Shown: piece by piece, positions 1 to 5,898 of the stretch
How positions within the stretch are numbered: the stretch's first letter is position 1
How the letters are laid out: the number at the start of each line of letters is the position of its first letter
DNA from: Oscillospiraceae bacterium
GTDB taxonomy: Bacteria; Bacillota; Clostridia; Saccharofermentanales; Saccharofermentanaceae
Length of the DNA: 7,479 nucleotides
Direction of reading: 5' to 3'
NCBI GenBank assembly: GCA_902795955.1
Contig: CADBNJ010000292.1
Location: forward strand, 1-7,479
Program-made: the position numbers and the translations under genes
Notes under the pieces: model-generated
Told to the model about the DNA's origin: nothing
Databases searched by the model: none
Seen by the model: only the letters and a program-made list of their open reading frames with translations

Positions 1-1
1 G

Positions 2-82
2 GCTCCTACACTCGTTGTCCCCAACGGCGACAAGTACGATACATACGCTAATCTGAGCAATATCAGGAAATACATAGGATAA
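2..82 (+). CDS. C-terminal end of an upstream protein, thioredoxin/glutaredoxin-like tail (partial)
   Basis: The frame starting at base 2 is open from the window edge to the TAA at 80-82 and gives 26 residues (APTLVVPNGDKY, then DTYANLSNIRKYIG). The other plus-strand frame from base 1 stops at 49-51. The APTLVV...G pattern followed by a short helix with NIRKYI is what the last beta strands and helix of thioredoxin/glutaredoxin folds look like, where a (cis-)Pro precedes a Thr-hydrophobic strand. From memory, such tails occur at the C-terminus of some clostridial anaerobic ribonucleotide reductases, but the main body lies outside the window, so the identity is a guess. A strong terminator follows 10 bases after the stop, which supports this being a genuine gene end. 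Confidence 0.6.
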   Translation, partial: APTLVVPNGDKYDTYANLSNIRKYIG

Positions 83-92
83 ACAACTTATG

Positions 93-141
93 CCCTCTCC
101 CGGATGCCGTTTGCGGTTAAGTCGGGAGGGGGTATTTTTTT
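93..141 (+). terminator. Rho-independent terminator of the upstream gene
   Basis: The arms CCCTCTCCCG (93-102) and CGGGAGGGGG (123-132) form a 10-bp GC-rich stem with one G:T wobble. The 20-base loop can fold a small inner CCG/CGG hairpin. A T-rich tract (TATTTTTTT, 133-141) follows directly. Position and polarity fit termination of the gene ending at 82 and insulation of the large gene downstream. Confidence 0.9.
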
Positions 142-168
142 GTCCCGGAATAGATGATAAAATAGTGG

Positions 169-196
169 TTGATATTTCGAGCCGCAGTGGTACAAT
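169..196 (+). promoter_or_regulatory. Sigma-70/SigA-type promoter of the large surface protein gene
   Basis: A TTGATA -35 box (169-174) and a TACAAT -10 box (191-196) are separated by 16 bases. Each differs from consensus at one position. A start site near 203 would give a leader of about 50 bases. An 8-base palindrome TTCGCGAA (203-210) sits at the expected start site; I assign it no function. Confidence 0.7.
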
Positions 197-236
197 GAAT
201 GGTTCGCGAATAACGGATCATAATTAAGCACATTAA

Positions 237-247
237 TAAAAGGGGGG
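237..247 (+). promoter_or_regulatory. Ribosome binding site of the large gene
   Basis: The purine run AAAAAGGGGGG ends six bases before the ATG at 254. It is unusually G-rich (six consecutive G) compared with the AAGGAG/AGGAG sites of the other genes here. It fixes the start of the long reading frame, which also begins with a good signal peptide. Confidence 0.75.
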
Positions 248-253
248 CCTGTT

Positions 254-331
254 ATGAAGAGTAAGAAGATAATTGCTTCGGTCCTGAGCGTTGCGATGGT
301 GGTCGGAATGGTTCCGTCATTCGTCGGTGCA
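254..331 (+). other. Sec signal peptide region of the large protein
   Basis: The encoded residues 1-26 have a positively charged start (K2, K4, K5), a hydrophobic core around residues 6-20 and a small-residue cleavage region VGA followed by T27. There is no Cys at +1, so this is not a lipoprotein. The mature protein would begin with the acidic linker. Confidence 0.85.
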
Positions 332-3300
332 ACGGAAGTAGAAGGCGGAGAAGAGCAGGAGCAGGAACAAACTGTTCAGGAAGAACCCGCGGATGATCCC
401 GCAGACGTTGAAGAAGCTGAACCTGAGGAAGAAGCTGATTCCGAGGCTGATGTCTACGGCAGTACAACGGTACAGGCGTCATATACAGAGGCTGACGGTA
501 CGCCAAAGACTCACGAGGCGACAGTGCTCGACGGAAGTGAGACAGAGCTGGCCGGAGGATGGTATATCGCACAAAGCGATCTGGAGTACAACTCGAAGTT
601 AGTCCTGACCGGAGATGTTACGCTCATCCTTGCCGACGGTGTGTCAGTCACGATTACTGATACTGCTTCACAGAAGCTGGCCTGCATTTACGGACGCAGT
701 TATGATCTCGCCATCTTCGGACAGAGCGATAATTCAGGTGCGCTGAAGCTCTATGGTGAATACACTGCCGTGGATGTCAAAGACTTTGAGATGAACGGCG
801 GCAATGTTAACGCATCTGCTGTTACCCGGAGCGGTTGTGACGCTATTCAATCCAGAGGTGCCGTGACGATCAACGGCGGTAATCTCACCGTGTTGGCAGA
901 AGGCGGTGACGGATGGTCAACAAACGGTCTGTCAGCACTCGAATCTGTTGATATTTATGGCGGAACAATCAGCATTACGAGCACCAACGAAGGTATTCAT
1001 CTGAACAGATTGAGCTCCCTCACCACATTCCATGGCGGTAAGACGGATATCAAAGCACCTTATACATTCGGAGGCGATGTGCTTCTTGATTTTGATGATG
1101 AGGAGTCGAGTCTTACTGCTGCGCCTTTTACAAAGATCGGTTCTTACACTGTCTCGGTCGGAGAAGGCAAGATGATCGGCGGGAAGACAGGAACGCTTTC
1201 TGATGATGACTGCAAAGAACTGTCAGGCAAGGAACTCCACGTAGACGGTTACTGCATTGAGTATTTCGATGAGAACGGAGTTAAGCAGTCTGCTTTCCCT
1301 GTTATCCTGACAGGTGATGAGACTGAACTGGCGCCGGGCTTTTACATGATAAATGAAGATGTGACATTTGATCACGGCATCAAGTTGAGGGATAACAAAG
1401 AGCATACTGACGGTACGGTAAGTATCATTCTCCAGGGCGGATACACGCTTAATATCGGTACGCCTGACAACAGAATACAGGGCAAGGGTCTCTATATTGT
1501 TCAGGAAGAGACTGCCACCAGCAATTTGAGGATCTACTCTGCCTGCAAGAGCACAGGTGCAATGAATGTCTATACTGAAGGTGCGAATGCTCCTGCTTTC
1601 GACGGTAAGGGCTTTGGCATGTACGGCGGTAGTGTCACGCTTGATTCAACGGCGATCGCATTTGTCGGCCGGAGCGCGGGTGACGATCCCCAGTTTAATA
1701 TGAGTAAAGGTACCCTCGCAATAAAGGGCGGCGATGCCATGTTCTGTTCAGGCTCTGAATATGATATCAACGTTAATATCCGTGATGATGAGTCCTCGTT
1801 AACATGCACATCAACAGGCGACTTATCTGACTATTCCATATTTACAAATGGCGCCGTTAATATCAGCGGCGGAACAGTAAACCTCAGCGGTGGCAAGTGT
1901 TCGGCCAAAGGCGGGATCAGTGTTGACTGGTCGGATGATGCCAACACCGTATTTACTCTGACACACGGGAGCAGCATCGGCTCGCAAATAGACTTCCTCA
2001 AGGCATTCATGACAGAGGACAGATCAGAGTTCTTCTCCGGGGAATGCGAAATGACAGATATATCCGGCAAGACACTGATCCCTGCCAGGACTGACGTCAA
2101 GTATATAGACATTAACGGCAAAGAGCAGGAAGCCTTCGGTGCGACAATCATTACCGGACAGGAGTCGGTACTTTATGACGGCACATATGTAGTGCTCGGT
2201 AATATTGAGATCGTTCACGGATTCACGATTAAGGGAGGTGTTGACCTGATACTTGCTGACGGTGCTTCTCTTACGATGGGTAGAGAGGACCATCCGATCA
2301 TGGCTAACGGAATCGGTTATTACAGCCCTAACAACACTCTCAGGATCTTCGGACAGCAGGACGGAACAGGTTCTTGGGTGATCTTCCACGAATTAGCGAA
2401 ACCGATCTATACTAATGGCGGCAAACTGGTAATAGCAGGCGGCAGAATTAATATCTGTAATTGGGGAACCTGCACTATAGGTGATCTCGAATACTATTCC
2501 GGACAGGTAAATGCACCCATTGGTGCACTTGAAGCCAAAAACGTATATCTGTCATGGAACAGGCCATCTGACAGTTTTGAATTTAGAACTTATGATAATT
2601 CCAAAACAGTATACCTGAACAAATCCTTTATGTGTGACGGTGTTGAGATCAGCGGTGATATTTCTGATGTGTCCACGATCAACGGTAAGAAGCTTACCCC
2701 TCCCGGAGTTAAATATAACGTTCCTTATGTTGATGAGAACGGCGAGACTCAGTATGTTGATGCTTTTGAGATAGATGCCGGCGTGACGGTGTCAGACGGC
2801 TGGTATGTAGTCGGTGGAGAACATGGCACACTTGGTCTCGGACAACTGACGATAAAAGGTGATGCCAAGATCATCCTTGCAGACGGCAAGACCCTGAGTG
2901 TCAGCGGTCAATCAGGAAGACTTATCAATTGCAATAACAGGAACGTTACGTTCTATGGTCAGACGGAAGGTACCGGTGTTCTCGATGTGACCGTCTATCA
3001 TGCAGGGTCGCAGGCGTTGATGGGCAACGCATCTTCTGTTACGTTTGTCGGCGGGAAGGCCTTCTTTGAATGCACAGCGGGCGGCGGAACAGGCCTCAAA
3101 ACTGATAGCCTCACGATAAAGGGTGGACAAGTAATCAGCACCCTGTGCGATATTGAAGTTAACAACACATTGATACAGGAGGGTGGTTACCTCAGTGTCG
3201 GAGGACCTTTTGACGCTCCTCCTTCCGTTCTTCGTTCTTCTGGTACTGCAGCTTTCAGCGGAGGTGAGTTGGATATTAACGGTGCATCCTCTTATTTTGA

Positions 3301-4414
3301 AGATGTTACTGTCAGCTGGACTTCTGAAAGTGATAAGTACAACTTCGGTGATCTCACAATAAGTGCTGACGGTTCGATCACTTTTGAGAAAGCTTTTAAA
3401 ACAGATGATATCGACTGTATCATCGGAACCTACACCGACGGCGATGAGTTCTGCAACTGTAAACTGATCCCTTTGAAGGATCCTGTTTCAGGACCTGAGC
3501 TGGAAGGTTATGCTGCAACGGTAACGGATGATATCGGAGTTAAGTTCTATTACACTATCCCTGCAGCAATGAGGGATGCTTCAAAGACAAAGGTCGTCTT
3601 TACCATGGATGGCGAGGAGCCGGTAGAAGTGCCTTTCGATGCTTCAAATGTGGAGACTGTCGAGGGTGAGGAGTACTGCTTCTTCAGGTTCAATGTCTAT
3701 GCTACACAGCTCACTGCTCCTGTCAAAGCAGAGTTTATGTATAACGGAGAGACTTTGATAACAAAGGACGATTTTACTGTCCGTGATTACATCAAAGCAG
3801 CATATGGCAGGACAAAGAGCCGGGATCTTCTATTCCTGCTTGAGTACGGTTCAAATCTGCAGAATTACTTCGGTTACAGGACAGACGACCTTGCCAATAA
3901 AGACATGGCCGAATATGTTGATCCCCTTATAATGGGTATCTACTTTAACGGAGCTTCCGGATTCGTCAATACGCAGGTAGACAATATCAAGAAAGAGGCT
4001 CCGGAACCCACTGTCGATTCCCGCTTAACGGCAGTGGAATACTACGGTGCTTCACTGGTCATGAAGGAGAAGCTCTACATGAAGTATTACTTCAAGATCA
4101 CTGATCCGTCGTCATTTGACATTGCCGACTACAAGGCATACAGCAGGAATGTAGCCGACAATCCCGGTGCCGCTGAATACGAGACCGGATGTGATACAAC
4201 AGGTAAGTTCCTCTACGTAAGGGTTCCCGTGAACATGGGAGACTGCACTTATGCGGATTATGATGTATATCTCTTTGAAGGTGATCCTGCTGAGCGCAAT
4301 CTCGCCGTCATAGACAATTACAATCCCGTGACTTACATGAAGAAGACGGTCGATGGAGACGAGACATTTATGAAAGCTATGGTATACTTATATGCGTTCG
4401 GTAAAGAGAATTAA
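254..4414 (+). CDS. Large secreted multi-repeat beta-helix-type surface protein (probable carbohydrate-binding/adhesin-like)
   Basis: This 1386-residue protein is probably exported and acts at or outside the cell surface. Residues 1-26 form a classic signal peptide: MKSKK, then a hydrophobic core, with likely cleavage after VGA (26). Residues 27-66 are an acidic linker (20 of 40 residues are Glu or Asp, with no Lys or Arg). Four diverged modules follow at about 73-331, 332-613, 614-818 and 819-1075. They are rich in short strands with motifs such as LILADG, IFGQ and INGG, spaced like the rungs of a parallel beta-helix. The pattern resembles clostridial carbohydrate-binding beta-helix proteins (the Cthe_2159-like type), from memory and not from a search. 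Residues about 1082-1386 form a two-part C-terminal domain known to me from many clostridial extracellular proteins (FTVRDYIKAAY; YFGYRTDDLAN). No LPXTG, SLH, dockerin or C-terminal membrane anchor is visible, so the attachment mode is unknown and it may be released. No catalytic motif was recognised. The gene has its own promoter and is followed by a coupled small gene. Secretion and repeat architecture are well supported; the ligand is unknown. Confidence 0.9.
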   Translation: MKSKKIIASVLSVAMVVGMVPSFVGATEVEGGEEQEQEQTVQEEPADDPADVEEAEPEEEADSEADVYGSTTVQASYTEADGTPKTHEATVLDGSETELAGGWYIAQSDLEYNSKLVLTGDVTLILADGVSVTITDTASQKLACIYGRSYDLAIFGQSDNSGALKLYGEYTAVDVKDFEMNGGNVNASAVTRSGCDAIQSRGAVTINGGNLTVLAEGGDGWSTNGLSALESVDIYGGTISITSTNEGIHLNRLSSLTTFHGGKTDIKAPYTFGGDVLLDFDDEESSLTAAPFTKIGSYTVSVGEGKMIGGKTGTLSDDDCKELSGKELHVDGYCIEYFDENGVKQSAFPVILTGDETELAPGFYMINEDVTFDHGIKLRDNKEHTDGTVSIILQGGYTLNIGTPDNRIQGKGLYIVQEETATSNLRIYSACKSTGAMNVYTEGANAPAFDGKGFGMYGGSVTLDSTAIAFVGRSAGDDPQFNMSKGTLAIKGGDAMFCSGSEYDINVNIRDDESSLTCTSTGDLSDYSIFTNGAVNISGGTVNLSGGKCSAKGGISVDWSDDANTVFTLTHGSSIGSQIDFLKAFMTEDRSEFFSGECEMTDISGKTLIPARTDVKYIDINGKEQEAFGATIITGQESVLYDGTYVVLGNIEIVHGFTIKGGVDLILADGASLTMGREDHPIMANGIGYYSPNNTLRIFGQQDGTGSWVIFHELAKPIYTNGGKLVIAGGRINICNWGTCTIGDLEYYSGQVNAPIGALEAKNVYLSWNRPSDSFEFRTYDNSKTVYLNKSFMCDGVEISGDISDVSTINGKKLTPPGVKYNVPYVDENGETQYVDAFEIDAGVTVSDGWYVVGGEHGTLGLGQLTIKGDAKIILADGKTLSVSGQSGRLINCNNRNVTFYGQTEGTGVLDVTVYHAGSQALMGNASSVTFVGGKAFFECTAGGGTGLKTDSLTIKGGQVISTLCDIEVNNTLIQEGGYLSVGGPFDAPPSVLRSSGTAAFSGGELDINGASSYFEDVTVSWTSESDKYNFGDLTISADGSITFEKAFKTDDIDCIIGTYTDGDEFCNCKLIPLKDPVSGPELEGYAATVTDDIGVKFYYTIPAAMRDASKTKVVFTMDGEEPVEVPFDASNVETVEGEEYCFFRFNVYATQLTAPVKAEFMYNGETLITKDDFTVRDYIKAAYGRTKSRDLLFLLEYGSNLQNYFGYRTDDLANKDMAEYVDPLIMGIYFNGASGFVNTQVDNIKKEAPEPTVDSRLTAVEYYGASLVMKEKLYMKYYFKITDPSSFDIADYKAYSRNVADNPGAAEYETGCDTTGKFLYVRVPVNMGDCTYADYDVYLFEGDPAERNLAVIDNYNPVTYMKKTVDGDETFMKAMVYLYAFGKEN
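470..3478 (+). repeat. Four diverged tandem protein modules within the surface protein
   Basis: Approximate module limits in bases are 470-1246, 1247-2092, 2093-2707 and 2708-3478. Each opens with a variant of Y-x-D/E-x-N/D-G followed by an extracellular-type strand pattern: ETELAGGWYIA, ETELAPGFYMI, ESVLYDGTYVV and VTVSDGWYVVG. Each then has a hydrophobic rung: VTLILADGVSVTI, VSIILQGGYTLNI, VDLILADGASLTM and AKIILADGKTLSV. Three of the four carry FGQ or YGQ plus a G/T-rich turn, replaced in module 2 by RIYSACKSTGA. Each closes with a GK-x-L or CKLIP segment: GKELHVDG, GKTLIPAR, GKKLTPPG and CKLIPLK. The repeats are visible in protein only; DNA identity is low, so the duplications are old. 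Module 3 is shorter (about 205 residues) than the others (about 257-282). Confidence 0.8.
3497..4411 (+). other. Conserved two-part C-terminal domain of the surface protein
   Basis: Residues about 1082-1215 have a beta-sandwich-like stretch (GVKFYYTIPAAM, VVFTMDG, FFRFNVYATQLTAPVKAEF) followed by a helical segment with VRDYIKAAY and LLEYGSNLQNYFGY. Residues about 1256-1386 look like a second copy of this plan: YYGASLVMKEKLYMKYYF, a strand region, then NPVTYMKK and AMVYLYAFGKEN. I recognise the plan, including the YSVRDY / YGxxAQxYFGYNTD / ALYLYG-like motifs, as a recurrent tail on clostridial extracellular proteins with unrelated N-terminal parts. Its function is not known to me; wall or sugar attachment is only a guess. 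Confidence 0.6.
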
Positions 4415-4418
4415 GGAG
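4413..4418 (+). promoter_or_regulatory. Ribosome binding site of the 38-codon gene, overlapping the upstream stop
   Basis: AAGGAG starts on the last two bases of the TAA stop (4412-4414) of the large gene and lies seven bases before the ATG at 4426. This near-consensus site with ideal spacing is the main evidence that the short frame is translated. It implies translational coupling to the large gene. Confidence 0.85.
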
Positions 4419-4425
4419 ACAGTAT

Positions 4426-4542
4426 ATGAGATCAGCATATGAATCGGTTGAATTGGAAGTGATCACATTTGACGCTGATGATGTGATATCAACAAGCGAC
4501 AAGCCTGTTCAGGAGTCTAACGAGGGTCCCATCGCAGGCTGA
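4426..4542 (+). CDS. Small acidic peptide of 38 residues, coupled to the surface protein gene
   Basis: ATG at 4426 to TGA at 4540-4542 encodes 38 residues, starting MRSAYESVELEVITFDADDV and ending QESNEGPIAG. It has no signal peptide, membrane segment or Cys. It has ten Asp/Glu against two Arg/Lys. The near-perfect AAGGAG site, the 11-base gap to the large gene and a terminator 21 bases downstream all argue for a real gene in the same transcript. The Y-E-x-x-E-x-E-V-I-x-F-x-x-x-D-V-I-x-T-S pattern recalls short clostridial proteins of the type YExPxxEVIxFxxxDVIxTSG, and loosely the YxxPxL leader motif that PqqD-like recognition proteins bind in lasso-type peptide precursors; here the Pro is Val. 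These resemblances are from memory. A modified-peptide precursor is one possibility, but no modifying enzyme, protease or exporter is in the window. Function is unknown. Confidence 0.75.
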   Translation: MRSAYESVELEVITFDADDVISTSDKPVQESNEGPIAG

Positions 4543-4563
4543 GCACGGTCAAAGGTATTAAGA

Positions 4564-4600
4564 ATAAACCTCCGGGATCTGAAGGATTCCGGAGGTTTAT
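4564..4600. terminator. Bidirectional terminator between convergent genes
   Basis: ATAAACCTCCGG (4564-4575) and CCGGAGGTTTAT (4589-4600) form a perfect 12-bp stem. The intervening bases can extend it by five weaker pairs (two of them G:T next to the loop, one G:T at the base) to a three-base loop. The A/T-rich ends give T-rich 3' flanks on both strands (TTTATGTGCTTAT on plus; TTTATTCTTAAT on minus), although neither is a long pure T run. It lies 21 bases after the small gene's stop and 24 bases beyond the stop of the minus-strand reductase gene, so it probably serves both. Confidence 0.85.
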
Positions 4601-4624
4601 GTGCTTATAGGCATTCTATTGCGT

Positions 4625-5800
4625 TCAATTCCTCTTCTTGCCGATCATAAATCTTCTGGCAATCGGAATGGCAGCCTTGTAATACCACGGTCTAAGCTTC
4701 TTGTCTGCTTCCTTGAGCTTCCTGCGTATCTCTATCGACTGCGGACAATGAGCCTCGCACTTGCCGCACTCCACGCACTGCGAGGGCAGGGCAGGCTCGC
4801 GGCGGAGAGCAACGGTCTGGAAGAATTCCTTGCGTCCGGAGCCTTTGTTCTCGGAATACATGTGATTGTAGCAGGAGAAGATCGAGGGGATGTCAACGCC
4901 CTTCGGACACGGCATGCAGTATTTGCAGCCGGTGCAGGGGACTTTTGTGTTCTCGTTTATGATCCCGCGGATCTTGTCGATCATGCCGAATTCTGCCTCA
5001 CCGAAAGCTCCTGCCTGAGCGGAAGAGGCGATACGGCAGTTCTCTTCGATCATGTCTATCGAGTTCATGCCTGACAGTACGCACGTGATCTCCGGCTGGT
5101 TCCAAAGCCATCTGAAAGCCCACTCCGCCGGGGTCCACCCGTGAGGATCGGAGGCGATCTCCTGCTTTGCTTTGGCAGGGAGGAGATCGACTAATTTGCC
5201 GCCGCGGAGAGGCTCCATGATGAAGAGCGGAATGCCCTTTGCCGCCGCTGCCTCAACGCCTGCGCGTCCCGCCTGACTCACTTCATCCATGTAGTTATAC
5301 TGGATCAGGCAAAGATCCCAGTCATACGCATTGAGGATCTTGAGGAACATGTCCGTACTGCCGTGAAAGGAGAATCCTACATTACGGATGATCCCGGCTG
5401 CTTTATTCTCCGCGATCCAGTCGGTGATGCCGAGGGACAGCAATTTCTCCCACTGTGCGTAATCCGTCATGTGATGCATGAGATAATTATCAAGATAGTC
5501 AGTCCTGAGGCGCCTTAATTCTTCGTTGAGGTACTTGTCGAGACCTGCGCGGTTCCTTATAAGGTACTGCGGGAGCTTGGTCGTTATCTTGATCTTGCTT
5601 CGGAGGTTATTCTCTTCGACGAATCTTCCGAGCACTTCCTCGCTTCCGGGATATATATACGCCGTATCGAAATAATTGATGCCCAGATCATATGCGCGCT
5701 TCAGTTCCGAAGCGGCCTTATCATAGTCGATGCTTCCGCCCTTCGTCGTAAAGCGCATGCATCCGTAGCCCAGCATCGAGAAACCTTTCCTGTACTGCAT
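4625..5800 (-). CDS. Aldo/keto reductase with C-terminal two-cluster ferredoxin-type [4Fe-4S] domain
   Basis: This 391-residue cytosolic oxidoreductase belongs to the COG1453-type aldo/keto reductases. Members have an NAD(P)H-dependent TIM barrel fused to a ferredoxin-like tail, and their physiological substrates are mostly unknown. From the chosen start, the barrel covers about residues 1-280. The tetrad is visible: D45 in YFDTA, Y50 five residues on, K75 in ITTK and H109 in YLMHH. The tail carries C289-x2-C292-x2-C295-x2-C298-P and C342-x2-C345-x2-C348-x3-C352-P, enough for two [4Fe-4S] clusters, so electrons may pass between the nicotinamide/substrate site and an iron-sulfur partner. The C-terminus is basic (RRFMIGKKRN). 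The start at 5800 is chosen because AAAGGAGG lies six bases upstream. A start seven codons earlier, at 5821, would put that site inside the gene. It is monocistronic here, divergent from the DUF1385 gene and convergent with the surface unit. The family call is secure, the substrate unknown. Confidence 0.93.
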   Translation of the reverse strand: MQYRKGFSMLGYGCMRFTTKGGSIDYDKAASELKRAYDLGINYFDTAYIYPGSEEVLGRFVEENNLRSKIKITTKLPQYLIRNRAGLDKYLNEELRRLRTDYLDNYLMHHMTDYAQWEKLLSLGITDWIAENKAAGIIRNVGFSFHGSTDMFLKILNAYDWDLCLIQYNYMDEVSQAGRAGVEAAAAKGIPLFIMEPLRGGKLVDLLPAKAKQEIASDPHGWTPAEWAFRWLWNQPEITCVLSGMNSIDMIEENCRIASSAQAGAFGEAEFGMIDKIRGIINENTKVPCTGCKYCMPCPKGVDIPSIFSCYNHMYSENKGSGRKEFFQTVALRREPALPSQCVECGKCEAHCPQSIEIRRKLKEADKKLRPWYYKAAIPIARRFMIGKKRN

Positions 5801-5806
5801 AACACG

Positions 5807-5814
5807 CCTCCTTT
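5807..5814 (-). promoter_or_regulatory. Ribosome binding site deciding the reductase start
   Basis: On the minus strand this reads AAAGGAGG, an essentially perfect Shine-Dalgarno sequence, six bases before the ATG whose complement is at 5798-5800. It rules out the upstream in-frame ATG at 5821 as the main start. Confidence 0.9.
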
Positions 5815-5817
5815 GCC

Positions 5818-5859
5818 ACAATTATAATATAATTGTAACCTGAGATAGTGTATAATTGT
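5818..5859. promoter_or_regulatory. Divergent AT-rich control region with a 19-base perfect palindrome and an extra half-site
   Basis: ACAATTATAATATAATTGT (5818-5836) is a perfect inverted repeat, with 9-base arms around a central A. The right arm TATAATTGT recurs in direct orientation at 5851-5859. The palindrome lies four bases upstream of the reductase's ribosome binding site, close to any start site of that gene. The extra half-site overlaps a consensus TATAAT suitable as the -10 of the DUF1385 gene. This could be an operator for both genes, but the arms are AT-rich and include -10-like sequence on both strands, so overlapping promoter elements alone could explain part of the symmetry. 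Confidence 0.4.
5851..5856 (+). promoter_or_regulatory. Probable -10 box for the DUF1385-prmC unit
   Basis: TATAAT matches consensus exactly and would place the start site near 5863, about 36 bases before the ATG at 5899. No convincing -35 box is found 16-18 bases upstream, so the full promoter call is weaker than the one at 169-196. Confidence 0.5.
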
Positions 5860-5887
5860 TGGTTGAAAGTGAATTGTTTACAAAGTC

Positions 5888-5892
5888 AGGAG
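5888..5892 (+). promoter_or_regulatory. Ribosome binding site deciding the DUF1385 start
   Basis: AGGAG lies six bases before the ATG at 5899. The upstream in-frame ATG at 5848 lacks such a site and falls before the predicted transcription start, so the 17 extra residues it would add are probably not translated. Confidence 0.8.
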
Positions 5893-5898
5893 TATGTA

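Noticed and set aside
1223..3130. Several minus-strand open frames of 60-121 codons inside the large surface protein gene
   Set aside because: They overlap one another and the well-supported plus-strand gene, and have no ribosome binding sites or domain content.
470..3478. DNA-level tandem repeat, CRISPR array or recent duplication
   Set aside because: The four modules are similar only as protein; no repeated DNA blocks or regularly spaced identical repeats are seen.
4350..4414. Sortase or membrane anchor at the end of the surface protein
   Set aside because: The last 25 residues have no LPXTG-like motif, hydrophobic helix or basic tail; the sequence ends in YLYAFGKEN.
4601..5074. Plus-strand open frame of 157 codons opposite the reductase gene
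   Set aside because: It is antisense to a gene with complete catalytic and cluster motifs, begins at the edge of the terminator, has no ribosome binding site, and its translation has no recognisable domain.
5801..5821. Reductase start seven codons upstream (ATG complement at 5819-5821)
   Set aside because: The perfect AAAGGAGG site lies inside that extension and serves the ATG at 5800; family members begin close to the first barrel strand.
5818..5836. Palindrome as a PerR, Fur or Rex box
   Set aside because: The PerR consensus TTATAAT-N-ATTATAA matches only the left half here, and neither Fur-type GATAAT repeats nor Rex-type TTGTG/CACAA ends are present.
5848..5898. DUF1385 start 17 codons upstream (ATG at 5848)
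   Set aside because: It would fall upstream of the predicted transcription start and lacks a ribosome binding site, whereas ATG 5899 has AGGAG at ideal spacing.
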